Shown piece by piece: positions 1 through 7,179 of a stretch of DNA of 64,000 bases. The position numbers and the translations under genes are program-made. The notes under the pieces were generated by a model. The model saw only the letters and a program-made list of their open reading frames with translations, was not told the DNA's origin and did no database searches. The stretch lies in assembly GCA_020853885.1 (NCBI GenBank), contig JADYXZ010000004.1, positions 124,001 to 188,000 of the forward strand. The letters run 5' to 3'. Origin of the DNA: Bradyrhizobiaceae bacterium (GTDB lineage: Bacteria > Pseudomonadota > Alphaproteobacteria > Rhizobiales > Xanthobacteraceae). Numbering within the stretch: the stretch's first letter is position 1; each line of letters opens with the position of its first letter.

Positions 1-202
1 GACGTTAGCGAAAAAAGACCCCGGAAAACGCCTGCCAGGGCGCTTGAAGTGCGGTTCAGGCGACGATTCCCGCGGGGCCGCGATGGGTGCCGGGGTGGGC
101 GCCGGATTCTTGAGTCATTTCAGCGGGCTGCCGCGCGCCGTGCAGAAATCGATTCCGGCACGCGGGCTCGCGAATCGATTCAGGAGCGATTGAGACCGCG
201 AT
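1..202. other. no gene recognised at window edge
   Basis: No coding region could be supported in the first 200 bases. Reading frames crossing it look like shadows of the neighbouring minus-strand genes. It may hold the 3' end or promoter of a gene outside the window. Confidence 0.4.
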
Positions 203-367
203 TCAATTCTTTGACAGCTTGAAATATTGCCCGATTGCGGCGAGCGCGAAGAGCACCGCGCCTGCAATGTAGAGCCAGAGCACGAGGGTCGGCGTCTCCG
301 GCCCGCTGAAATAAGCCGCGCCGGCCGCGAGCACGGCGCCGACCAGATAGACGAGAACCAGTTGCAT
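203..367 (-). CDS. small 54-aa two-helix membrane protein
   Basis: A short minus-strand frame starts at the ATG 367-365 and stops at TGA 205-203. A good Shine-Dalgarno (GGAGGG) sits five bases before the ATG. The product begins MQLVLVYLVGAVLAAG and ends with a short hydrophilic tail KLSKN. Two hydrophobic stretches (about residues 2-19 and 27-45) are separated by a short polar loop SGPETP, so an inner-membrane hairpin protein is expected. It lies 21 bases downstream of the RidA gene on the same strand and is probably co-transcribed with it. The family is not recognised and no function is proposed. Confidence rests on the RBS, the coherent two-helix pattern and the operon-like position. Confidence 0.6.
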   Translation of the reverse strand: MQLVLVYLVGAVLAAGAAYFSGPETPTLVLWLYIAGAVLFALAAIGQYFKLSKN

Positions 368-388
368 CGTTTCCCTCCGGTGCCACCT

Positions 389-781
389 TCAGCGGACGGC
401 GATGCATTCCACCTCGACGCGGGCGCCGAAGGCAAGGCCGCTTGTGCCGAAGGCCGAGCGCGCCGGATAGGGCGGCTCGAAATAGGTGACATAGACCTTG
501 TTGAAGGTTTCCCAGTCCTGCATGTCGGCGAGCATGACGAGGCATCGCACGATGTTCTTCGTGGTCATGCCGTTCGCCGCGAGCGTCGTGACGATGTTGT
601 CCATCACCTGACGGAATTCGGCTTCCGGCGTCGCGTTGTTGAGCGCGAGCTTGCCGGGGAGCGTGCCGATCTGGCCGGACAGCAGCACGAGATTGCCGAC
701 CGCCATTCCTTCGGAGAAGGGCAGGCCGGCGGGCAGATGGCCGCCGGGCTTGAGCGGCTCGGGCTTGGCGATCAGGGTCAT
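389..781 (-). CDS. RidA/YjgF/UK114 family enamine/imine deaminase
   Basis: A 130-residue protein of typical RidA length. Family features include the SGQIGTLPG segment near residue 35, the central stretch VMDNIVTTLAANGMTTKNIV, and the C-terminal GARVEVECIAVR, which supplies the conserved Arg and Glu/Cys region lining the trimer interface site. RidA proteins hydrolyse reactive enamine/imine intermediates such as 2-aminoacrylate made by PLP enzymes, in the cytosol. The subgroup (RidA against Rid1-7) cannot be decided by eye. The ATG at 781 was chosen because the first residues match family N-termini. The small membrane protein follows 21 bases downstream. Confidence 0.85.
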   Translation of the reverse strand: MTLIAKPEPLKPGGHLPAGLPFSEGMAVGNLVLLSGQIGTLPGKLALNNATPEAEFRQVMDNIVTTLAANGMTTKNIVRCLVMLADMQDWETFNKVYVTYFEPPYPARSAFGTSGLAFGARVEVECIAVR

Positions 782-830
782 GGCTATCCTCCTCGGCGAT
801 GACGAGGAGGATAGCGGATTTCAGACGCCG

Positions 831-1964
831 TCAGGCGACGGCGGCAAGCGATTCCGAAAACTTCGCGCGGGCGCGCGCGGCGTCGTTCGTATAGTGGTTC
901 GTGTAGTAGGTGATCACCCGCTTGGCGGCGGTGACGCTCAGCTTCTCGAAGCTCGTAAGCGCCGCCTCGGTGTCGTGCGCCGACATGCCGCGGTCGGCCG
1001 CGCGCATGCGGAGCAGCGCCTTCGCCGTCGTGCGCGAGCAGCCGGCGGCCTTGGCAAGGATGAGGACGATGTCGGGGTTCTTATCGAGCAGGCCGCGTTC
1101 GACGAGATCGACGGGGAAGTGACCGAGCAGGGCGAGCGCCGCCACGGCCTTTTCGAACTCCTGCGACGTGGCCGCCGAATGGACCGATTGCTCGGTGAGC
1201 TGGCTCGTCTTGTGGCGGCGCTTGGTCGCCGCCTTCGCCTTGTGAAACTCCGGCGAGTTCTCGCGCACCTTGCGGCTGATCTTGCCGGTGACCTCGGCCA
1301 CCACGTTGCGCACGGCCGCGGCGGCCGCCGGATTGGCGGTGACGAGCTTCAGGCGAACGCGGGAGGAGGCGGTCTGCAGGAGGCGCAGGAAATGATGGCG
1401 GGGAATGTCGCGGCGCAGCGCGAGGCACTCGGCGAGCGTGTCGTCGCCGTTCGCGCGCGTCACCAGCTTGCCGAAGCCGTTGTCGGAGAGGCGCGCGCCG
1501 TCGTTCTTCGCCACCGCGCGCACGACCCGGCGGTCGCCGCGCTCGACGAGCACGTCGGTGACCGCCTCGCTCAAGGCCGACCGCTGGGAAATGGCGTAGA
1601 GGTGCGCCTGGCTCTGGGTGCTGGCGTTTTCGACCAGATCCGACTCGCTGAGGCGCCCGGAATGAACCAGCACGGGCCCGGCGACCTCGATCGAGCGATC
1701 GAATGCGAGCGAGCGGATCATCTGCGGTGGCGCATCGGGCAGGTGCGCGAGGCGGCGCGCGAGCTTGGCGCGCGCCTCGGTCTCGATGACATCGGTGAGC
1801 TTCAGCAGCACATCGTCGAAAACGGCAATCTGCTCGTCGGTGTAGAGGCTCGAGCCGGCAATGAAGAGATCGCAGATGCGTTTCAGGGCGCGCAGGCGCT
1901 GCCGCGGAGTGCCGGTGGCGATGGCGGTCTCAATCTCGTGAAGGAGGGTGGGAGTCTCAGGCAT
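831..1964 (-). CDS. DUF2336 domain-containing protein
   Basis: The frame is open to 2111, but the likely start is the ATG at 1964 (MPETPTLLHEIETAI), giving 377 residues. The sequence is alpha-helical with HEAT-like repeats: runs such as LTDVIETEARAKLARRLA and QMIRSLAFDRSIEVAGPVL recall the DUF2336 family, which is common and poorly characterised in Hyphomicrobiales. The C-terminal part has a Lys/Arg-rich linker (AKAATKRRHKTSQ) and a second helical block. No enzymatic motif, signal peptide or membrane segment is visible. It stands alone between RidA (convergent spacing about 50 bases) and the divergent gamma-glutamyltransferase. Function unknown. Confidence 0.75.
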   Translation of the reverse strand: MPETPTLLHEIETAIATGTPRQRLRALKRICDLFIAGSSLYTDEQIAVFDDVLLKLTDVIETEARAKLARRLAHLPDAPPQMIRSLAFDRSIEVAGPVLVHSGRLSESDLVENASTQSQAHLYAISQRSALSEAVTDVLVERGDRRVVRAVAKNDGARLSDNGFGKLVTRANGDDTLAECLALRRDIPRHHFLRLLQTASSRVRLKLVTANPAAAAAVRNVVAEVTGKISRKVRENSPEFHKAKAATKRRHKTSQLTEQSVHSAATSQEFEKAVAALALLGHFPVDLVERGLLDKNPDIVLILAKAAGCSRTTAKALLRMRAADRGMSAHDTEAALTSFEKLSVTAAKRVITYYTNHYTNDAARARAKFSESLAAVA

Positions 1965-2204
1965 TTTCTGGAACACTCGCTGGCTGAAATTGGGCGCGCT
2001 ACGTTCATTTCTTTCCCGACCCGCATGAAATCTAGCTTGGATGCGTGAACATTTGTTGGAGCCGGTGCGCGCGTGCTGAATTAAATCAATTGAAAATTCG
2101 AACGAATGCATTGAGCATCCGAATTGCGCCGCTGCGCGCCCGACGGTGCGTGGCGGTATAGGGTTATCGTGAGCGGTATCGAATTACACAAACCAGGTTA
2201 TGCG

Positions 2205-3920
2205 ATGCGGGTGCAACTCCGTGTCTTCGTTAATCGCGCGGCCGCCGGCCTGCTCGTCCTGCTGCTTGCTGCGAATGCATCGCAGGCGCAGACGAGCGCA
2301 ATCGCGCACGCGCGGAACGGCATGGTCGCGAGCGAGGAAGCGCGGGCGACGCGGATCGGCGTGGAGATTCTGAAGCAGGGCGGCAACGCGGTGGACGCGG
2401 CGGTGGCGGTCGGTTTCGCGCTTGCGGTGACGCTGCCGGAATCCGGCAATCTCGGCGGCGGCGGCTTCATGGTGATCCGGCTTGCCGGCGGCGACCGCGC
2501 GATCGCGATCGACTATCGCGAGACGGCGCCGGCGTCGGCGACGCGCGACATGTTCCTGAACGAGAAGGGCGAGGCGGACCCGCTGAAGTCGCGCTTCACC
2601 GGGCTCGCCGTCGGCGTGCCGGGAACGGTGGCCGGGCTCGCCTATGCGCATCACCGCTATGGATCGGGGAAGTTCACGCTCGCGCAACTGATCGCGCCGG
2701 CGATTCCGCTCGCGCGCGACGGCTTCGAGATTGACGCGCGGCTGGCGGCGTCGCTTGCGCAGGCACAGCCGCGGCTCGCGCGGCATCCGTCTGCGGTTGC
2801 GATCTTTCTGAAGCCGGACGGCAGTGTGCCGGGGATCGGCGATCGGCTCGTGCAGAAGGACCTGGCGCAGACGCTGGAAGAGGTCGCCCAACAGGGGCCG
2901 TTCGCTTTCTACGAGGGGCCGATCGCCGACCGGATCGCCGCGCAGGTGCGGCTCGTGGGCGGACACATGACGGGGCGTGATCTTGCGGACTACCGCGCGC
3001 GCGAGCGGGAGCCGGTGCGCGGCAATTACCGCGGCTACGACGTGATTTCGATGCCGCCGCCGTCGTCGGGCGGCGTGCATCTCGTGCAGATGCTGAACAT
3101 CCTCGAAGGCTACGACCTGCGTGCGCTCGGGCAGAACTCGCCGGCCGCGCTGCACCTCCTGATCGAGGCGATGAAGCTCGCCTTTGCCGACCGCGCGGAG
3201 TTCCTCGGCGATCCGGATTTCTTGAAGGTGCCGGTGAAGGGGCTCGCTTCGAAGCGCTACGCAGCGGCATTGCGCGAGGGGATCGACCGCGAGCGGGCGC
3301 GCTCGGCGGCGGAGATCAGGCCGGGCAAGCCCGCGGTGTTTGAGCCTGATCACACCACGCATTTTTCGGTGGTCGACCGCGACGGCAATGCGGTGGCCAA
3401 CACCTACACGCTCAATTTCTTCTACGGCGTCGGCATGGTGGCGGAAGGCACGGGCGTGCTGCTCAACAACGAGCTCGACGACTTCGCCGCAGCACCCGAT
3501 GCGCCGAACGCCTACGGACTCACGGGCGGCGACGCCAATGCGCCGGGGCCGCGCAAACGGCCGCTCTCGTCGATGACGCCGACGATCGTGCTGCGCGACG
3601 GCAAGCCGTTTTTCGTGACGGGTGCCGCGGGCGGCAGCCGCATCATCACGGCGGTGCTGCAGGCGATCGTGAATGCCGTCGATTTCGGGATGGACGTGGG
3701 CGCGGCGGTCTCCGCGCCGCGCGTGCATCATCAATGGCTGCCCGACGAAGCGGGCGCGGAGATCGGCATTGCGCCGGAGGTCGCCGATGCGCTGAAGGAG
3801 CGGCGGCACGTCGTGCGCGAAGGCCGCAGCGGCCGCGCGGTGAACTCGATCATGGCGACCGCCGACGGCTGGGCGGGTGCGATCGACCCGCGCTCGGGCG
3901 GCCTTGCAGAAGGCTACTAG
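2205..3920 (+). CDS. ggt: gamma-glutamyltransferase (periplasmic, autoprocessed)
   Basis: A 571-residue protein with a Sec-type signal peptide (MRVQLRVFVNRAAAGLLVLLLAANASQAQ). Family landmarks are EEARATRIGVEILKQGGNA, the substrate-loop region NLGGGGFMV, and PPPSSGGVHL. The small-subunit start is DHTTHFSVVD; by alignment with the E. coli enzyme the nucleophile and new N-terminus after self-cleavage is Thr384. The GAAGGSRI oxyanion segment follows. The enzyme hydrolyses or transfers the gamma-glutamyl group of glutathione in the periplasm. The start at 2205 is preferred to the upstream in-frame codon at 2124 because it begins directly at the signal peptide. It is followed by the vapBC pair. 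Confidence 0.93.
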   Translation: MRVQLRVFVNRAAAGLLVLLLAANASQAQTSAIAHARNGMVASEEARATRIGVEILKQGGNAVDAAVAVGFALAVTLPESGNLGGGGFMVIRLAGGDRAIAIDYRETAPASATRDMFLNEKGEADPLKSRFTGLAVGVPGTVAGLAYAHHRYGSGKFTLAQLIAPAIPLARDGFEIDARLAASLAQAQPRLARHPSAVAIFLKPDGSVPGIGDRLVQKDLAQTLEEVAQQGPFAFYEGPIADRIAAQVRLVGGHMTGRDLADYRAREREPVRGNYRGYDVISMPPPSSGGVHLVQMLNILEGYDLRALGQNSPAALHLLIEAMKLAFADRAEFLGDPDFLKVPVKGLASKRYAAALREGIDRERARSAAEIRPGKPAVFEPDHTTHFSVVDRDGNAVANTYTLNFFYGVGMVAEGTGVLLNNELDDFAAAPDAPNAYGLTGGDANAPGPRKRPLSSMTPTIVLRDGKPFFVTGAAGGSRIITAVLQAIVNAVDFGMDVGAAVSAPRVHHQWLPDEAGAEIGIAPEVADALKERRHVVREGRSGRAVNSIMATADGWAGAIDPRSGGLAEGY

Positions 3921-3930
3921 TCGATCCGGT

Positions 3931-3972
3931 TTGACATATAGACATATAATAGATATGTCTTGACATATGATG
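3931..3972 (+). promoter_or_regulatory. vapBC promoter/operator palindrome
   Basis: An AT-rich segment between ggt and vapB. A perfect inverted repeat AGACATAT-AATAG-ATATGTCT spans 3940-3960, and the motif GACATAT recurs at 3933-3939, 3941-3947 and 3962-3968, the last overlapping the vapB start. This is what an operator for a ribbon-helix-helix antitoxin looks like. TTGACA at 3931-3936 is followed after 17 bases by TATGTC (3954-3959), which would start transcription at about the ATG, that is a nearly leaderless mRNA. TATAAT at 3945-3950 is an alternative -10 without a good -35. Confidence 0.5.
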
Positions 3973-4242
3973 GAACGAACGACCGTCCGGCTTCCCCAAG
4001 ACCTGCTCCGGCGGGCGAAGCGCAAGGCCGCCGCCGAGGGGCGGACCCTTACGGCATTGATCGAGGAGGGCTTGCGGGGGGTCGTAGACCAGCGGGAAAA
4101 GCCGGTGAAGCGCCGGCGTGTCGTGCTTCCGGTCAGCAAGGCGGGAGGAGGGCTGTTGCCCGGCGTGGATATCTCCCGCTTCTCGAACTACCAGGAAATG
4201 GAAGATCTGGAATACGTCGAGCGGATGAAGCGCTTTAAATGA
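3967..4242 (+). CDS. VapB-like ribbon-helix-helix antitoxin
   Basis: A 91-residue protein. The N-terminus MERTTVRLPQDLLRRAKRKAA, followed by EGRTLTALIEEGLRGVV, is a classic ribbon-helix-helix DNA-binding fold. The remainder (about 45-91) is basic then acidic, as expected for the toxin-neutralising tail. Its stop overlaps the toxin start (ATGA at 4239-4242), the usual translational coupling of type II toxin-antitoxin pairs. Two adjacent ATG codons (3967, 3970) could both serve; no Shine-Dalgarno is visible, consistent with a leaderless transcript. It probably autoregulates through the palindrome immediately upstream. Confidence 0.8.
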   Translation: MMERTTVRLPQDLLRRAKRKAAAEGRTLTALIEEGLRGVVDQREKPVKRRRVVLPVSKAGGGLLPGVDISRFSNYQEMEDLEYVERMKRFK

Positions 4243-4664
4243 TTTTGCCGAACGTCAACGTCCTGATCTACGCCTTCCGCAAGGACGTTCCCCAGCACGC
4301 CATCTGCAATCGGTGGCTGACCGATGTGGTCGCAAGCGATGCGCAGTTCGGTCTTTCGCCGCTGGCGCTCAATGAGCTTGTGCGCGTCACGACGCATCCC
4401 CGCACATACAGCGAGCCCAGCACATTGGCCGAGGCTTTTACCTTTTGCGACTATCTTCTTGGCCAACCGAACTGTCAGATCGTCGACCCGGGAGAGCGGC
4501 ACTGGGATATTTTTCGACGCCTCTGCATGGAAACCGATACGCGCGGGTCGCGCGTGACGGACGCATGGTACGCCGCGCTCGCGATCGAATGGGGATGCGA
4601 GTGGATTACGCTCGATCGGGACTTCGCGCGCTTTCCTGGCCTGAAGTGGAGCGCGCCGGCCTGA
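4239..4664 (+). CDS. VapC-like PIN-domain toxin with Asp-to-Asn change at first catalytic position
   Basis: A 141-residue PIN-domain protein. The start MILPNVNVLIYAFR aligns with the usual MILPDVNVLxYA of this VapC subfamily, and the other PIN acidic positions are present: Glu46 in LNELVRV, Asp108 in RVTDAWYAAL and Asp126/Asp128 in TLDRDF. Residue 5 is Asn (codon AAC) where the first metal-binding Asp is expected, so RNase activity may be reduced or lost. Active VapC toxins cleave RNA (often initiator tRNA or rRNA) using Mg2+/Mn2+ held by these acids. It overlaps vapB by four bases. The family call is firm; activity is doubtful. Confidence 0.85.
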   Translation: MILPNVNVLIYAFRKDVPQHAICNRWLTDVVASDAQFGLSPLALNELVRVTTHPRTYSEPSTLAEAFTFCDYLLGQPNCQIVDPGERHWDIFRRLCMETDTRGSRVTDAWYAALAIEWGCEWITLDRDFARFPGLKWSAPA

Positions 4665-4682
4665 ACCCGCCGCAGATGCGGG

Positions 4683-5114
4683 CTACCTGCTTGCCGAACG
4701 CAGCGGCACGAACAGGCAGCGCGTGTGTGCGCCCTGGTGCTTGATCCAGTGGCCTTCGGCGAAGTCGCAGGCGCAGCGGTAGAAGTTTCCGTCCGGCGAC
4801 CAGCCGGTGCGCGGCTGAATCTGCCCCGTGGCGAGGATTTCCCAACGCTGCCCGTCGATCGGGCGCACTTCGTTTTCGGTGATCTGCCAGCAGCAATCGT
4901 TGGTCACGCAGCAGGGCACCGGAATCCAGCTCAGCAGCCACGGATTGCTGTGATAGCCCTCGGCGACGGCGGCGCCGGCAACGAGGAGCGCGACGCCGAC
5001 GCCGGCGGCCGCGGCGAGCGTTTCGGTTCTCGGCAGGAAACGGAAGAAAGGGAGCCGCGACAGGCGGCGCGCAAGTGTTCGTCGGACGTCGAAGTCGGTC
5101 AGCTTGTGCGACAT
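4683..5114 (-). CDS. hypothetical membrane-anchored Cys-rich protein
   Basis: A 143-residue protein from the ATG at 5114, which has a purine-rich Shine-Dalgarno (AAAGAAAAG). The basic N-terminus (about 1-30) precedes one hydrophobic segment (about 33-53, ETLAAAAGVGVALLVAGAAV), so a signal anchor or uncleaved signal is likely, with the rest outside the cytoplasm. The exported part carries a striking doublet pattern CCVTNDCCW and then YRCACDFAEGHW and TRCLF: seven Cys, suggesting disulfides or metal binding. Similar small secreted proteins with a CC-x4-CC motif occur in Hyphomicrobiales as uncharacterised proteins. The gene lies 18 bases past vapC in convergent orientation. Function unknown. 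Confidence 0.65.
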   Translation of the reverse strand: MSHKLTDFDVRRTLARRLSRLPFFRFLPRTETLAAAAGVGVALLVAGAAVAEGYHSNPWLLSWIPVPCCVTNDCCWQITENEVRPIDGQRWEILATGQIQPRTGWSPDGNFYRCACDFAEGHWIKHQGAHTRCLFVPLRSASR

Positions 5115-5309
5115 GGCTTTTCTTTCTTTTGTTGAATGGGGCTTACGCACTGTTGCAAGGCAAAGCCTGTGCCAGCCCTTGCGCGGCAAGGCGAGCGTGC
5201 CCTTGCAAGGCAGCGGGCGGCAATTTTGTTCCATCGGCGGTGCGATAATTGCGCCGGCAGCGCAGGAGGCATGCACACGAATCATTTCGCGCAGGCGGCA
5301 CGGCGGACG

Positions 5310-5335
5310 CGAATCAGCGCGCGTACGCTGATTCG
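5310..5335. repeat. 10-bp perfect hairpin between pirin and Cys-rich protein genes
   Basis: CGAATCAGCG (5310-5319) pairs perfectly with CGCTGATTCG (5326-5335) around a six-base loop. It lies downstream of the minus-strand pirin gene and could be a transcription end, though no T-run follows on either strand. The rest of 5115-5397 contains degenerate TTGCAAGGC copies and no supported gene. Confidence 0.45.
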
Positions 5336-5397
5336 GAGTCAAAGCGTGGGCGCGCAGCGCCTAGTTTCGAGTCAGTTCAGGCCGACGCTGGCGCACG

Positions 5398-6309
5398 TCA
5401 ATCGTGCTTGATGAAGGTGCCGTTGCGGAGCTCGGCGACCGCCTGCTGCAGCTCGGCGTTCGTGTTCATCACGATCGGGCCGTACCAGGCGACGGGCTCC
5501 TCGATCGGCCGGCCGGAGACGAGCAGGAAACGGATTCCCTCGTCGCCCGCTTGCACGACCACCTCGTCGCCGCCGTCGAACAGCACGAGCGAACGGTTGC
5601 CGGTCTTTTCGCGCACGACGATCTCGCTGCCGTCGGCGGCGGTCTTTTCCGTGAGCACGCCGAAGGGCGCCGACGCGCTGCCGAAAGTGCCGGAGCCCGC
5701 GAACACGTAAGCGAAGGTGTTGGCGCGGGTGTCGACCTTGAGCAGCTTGCGCCTGCCCGGCGGCACCGAGACATCGAGATAGCGCGGGTCGGCGGCGACG
5801 CCCTCGACCGGGCCGCGTTTGCCCCAGAACTCGCCGGTGATGACGCGCACGCGCGTGCCGTCGTCGTCGACGATCTCGGGGATCGCAGCGGCGGGAATGT
5901 CCTGATAGCGCGGTGCCGTCATCTTCAGCGACGAGGGCAGGTTGGCCCAGAGCTGGAAGCCGTGCATGCGGCCCTTGTCGTCGCCGCGTGGCATCTCCTG
6001 ATGCAGGATGCCGCTGCCCGCGGTCATCCATTGCACGTCGCCGGCGCCGAGCGTGCCTTGGTTGCCGAGGCTGTCGCCGTGATCGACCTCGCCGGCGAGC
6101 ACGTAAGTGATCGTCTCGATGCCGCGGTGCGGGTGCCAGGGAAAGCCGGCGAGGTAGTCGCGCGGGTTGTCGTTGCGGAAATCGTCGAGGAGCAGGAACG
6201 GGTCGAAGTCGCCGGTCGCGCCGAAGCCGAAAGCCCGGTTCAGGCGGACGCCTGCGCCTTCTAAAGTCGGCTGCGACTGCACGATGCGCTTCACCGGGCG
6301 GATGGACAT
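5398..6309 (-). CDS. pirin family protein (cupin)
   Basis: A 303-residue bicupin with the full pirin signature: FPWHPHRGIETITYVLAGEVDHGDS near residues 56-80 and GSGILHQEMP near 99-107. The four metal ligands of pirins are present (His59, His61, His103, Glu105). Bacterial pirins are cytosolic iron-binding proteins, some with quercetin dioxygenase activity and some acting as protein partners; which applies here cannot be read from the sequence. The C-terminal cupin contains RPIEEPVAWYGPIVMNTNAE, also typical. The gene stands alone; no regulator lies next to it. Confidence 0.92.
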   Translation of the reverse strand: MSIRPVKRIVQSQPTLEGAGVRLNRAFGFGATGDFDPFLLLDDFRNDNPRDYLAGFPWHPHRGIETITYVLAGEVDHGDSLGNQGTLGAGDVQWMTAGSGILHQEMPRGDDKGRMHGFQLWANLPSSLKMTAPRYQDIPAAAIPEIVDDDGTRVRVITGEFWGKRGPVEGVAADPRYLDVSVPPGRRKLLKVDTRANTFAYVFAGSGTFGSASAPFGVLTEKTAADGSEIVVREKTGNRSLVLFDGGDEVVVQAGDEGIRFLLVSGRPIEEPVAWYGPIVMNTNAELQQAVAELRNGTFIKHD

Positions 6310-6589
6310 GGCGCGTTCCCTTCTCTGTTGCGGCGGTTATCTGGCGCCGACCCGGGCCCCGCGCAATGGCATGGCGGGTGCGCGTCGCGAGCAGGGCGGA
6401 GCACATTTTCGTCATTCCGGGGCTTCGTCATTCCTGATCCGGCGGAATGAACGAGCAGATTCCTGCAGCACGGTGGCCGCCTTGACCCCGTCATGGCGGG
6501 CGGCGAGATTGATCAGAAGCGGCCAAGCGCGGGTGATTCCATGCGCGGCCGCCGTGCCGCGTCCGCGGCTCTGGCAGGGAGGCTATCCG

Positions 6590-7030
6590 ATGCGTTTTTG
6601 GTCCATGATCCGGGTTTCCGTGGTTGCGTTGCTCGCGCTCATCGTCGCGGGCGCGTTTTCGCCGTCGCAGGCGCAGACCGGCAGTGTGCGGCTCGAGTTC
6701 GTCAAGGCGGGCTGGTTCGTCGGCGGCTCGGCGGGCAGCGGCACGCTCTCCTATCAGGGCCGCACCTATGGGCTGAACATCGGCGGGCTTTCCGCCGGCT
6801 TCACCTTCGGCGCGTCGAAGACGACGCTCGTCGGCACGGCGCGCAACCTGCGCAACGCCTCCGACATCACCGGCACCTACACCGCGATCGGTGCGGGCGC
6901 GACGGTGGCGGGCGGCGCGCGCGTGATCGAGCTGCGCAACGGCAAGGGCGTGGTGCTGTCGCTGCGCGGATCAAGCATGGGGCTCTCGTTCGATCTCGAT
7001 CTGAGCGGGATGGAAATCACGTTCCGCTGA
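6590..7030 (+). CDS. secreted conserved hypothetical protein (Gly-rich beta protein)
   Basis: The start at ATG 6590 has an excellent Shine-Dalgarno (CAGGGAGG, seven bases before), giving 146 residues. Residues 1-28 form a signal peptide (MRFWSMIRVSVVALLALIVAG, cleavage near SQAQ). The mature part is Gly/Ser/Thr-rich and beta-like: VKAGWFVGGSAGSGTLSY, then LNIGGLSAGFTFGASK, ARNLRNASDITGTYTAIGAG and LRNGKGVVLSLRG. Similar exported proteins are common in Bradyrhizobium relatives, usually unannotated. Residues 79-95 recall lipid-interacting SYLF-type proteins only loosely. Function unknown. It is followed by paired hairpin repeats and then the benE-like gene. Confidence 0.75.
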   Translation: MRFWSMIRVSVVALLALIVAGAFSPSQAQTGSVRLEFVKAGWFVGGSAGSGTLSYQGRTYGLNIGGLSAGFTFGASKTTLVGTARNLRNASDITGTYTAIGAGATVAGGARVIELRNGKGVVLSLRGSSMGLSFDLDLSGMEITFR

Positions 7031-7037
7031 GAATTCC

Positions 7038-7158
7038 GCCCTCATCCTTCGAGACGCCGGTCTACGGCCGGCGCCTCAGGATGAGGGCAGCTGTTCATTG
7101 GGTGCGGCCTCATGGTGAGGAGCCGGGCGAAGCCCGGCGTCTCGAAGCATGAGGCCGC
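7038..7158. repeat. paired CCTCATCC-type hairpin repeats
   Basis: Two palindromic units lie between the secreted protein and the benE-like gene. Unit 1 (7038-7088) runs from GCCCTCATCC to GGATGAGGGC with an inner GCCGG/CCGGC stem. Unit 2 (7104-7158) runs from GCGGCCTCATGGTGAGG to CATGAGGCCGC. Related pairs occur at 28835-29008, 36743-36857 and 37843-37966, so this is a dispersed extragenic repeat family. It can form strong RNA stems and may end or stabilise transcripts. Confidence 0.8.
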
Positions 7159-7179
7159 TTCTGCAATCGGATCCTGCCG

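Noticed and set aside
2184-4139. 651-codon minus-strand frame opposite ggt
   Set aside because: Antisense shadow of gamma-glutamyltransferase and vapB; no recognisable domain.
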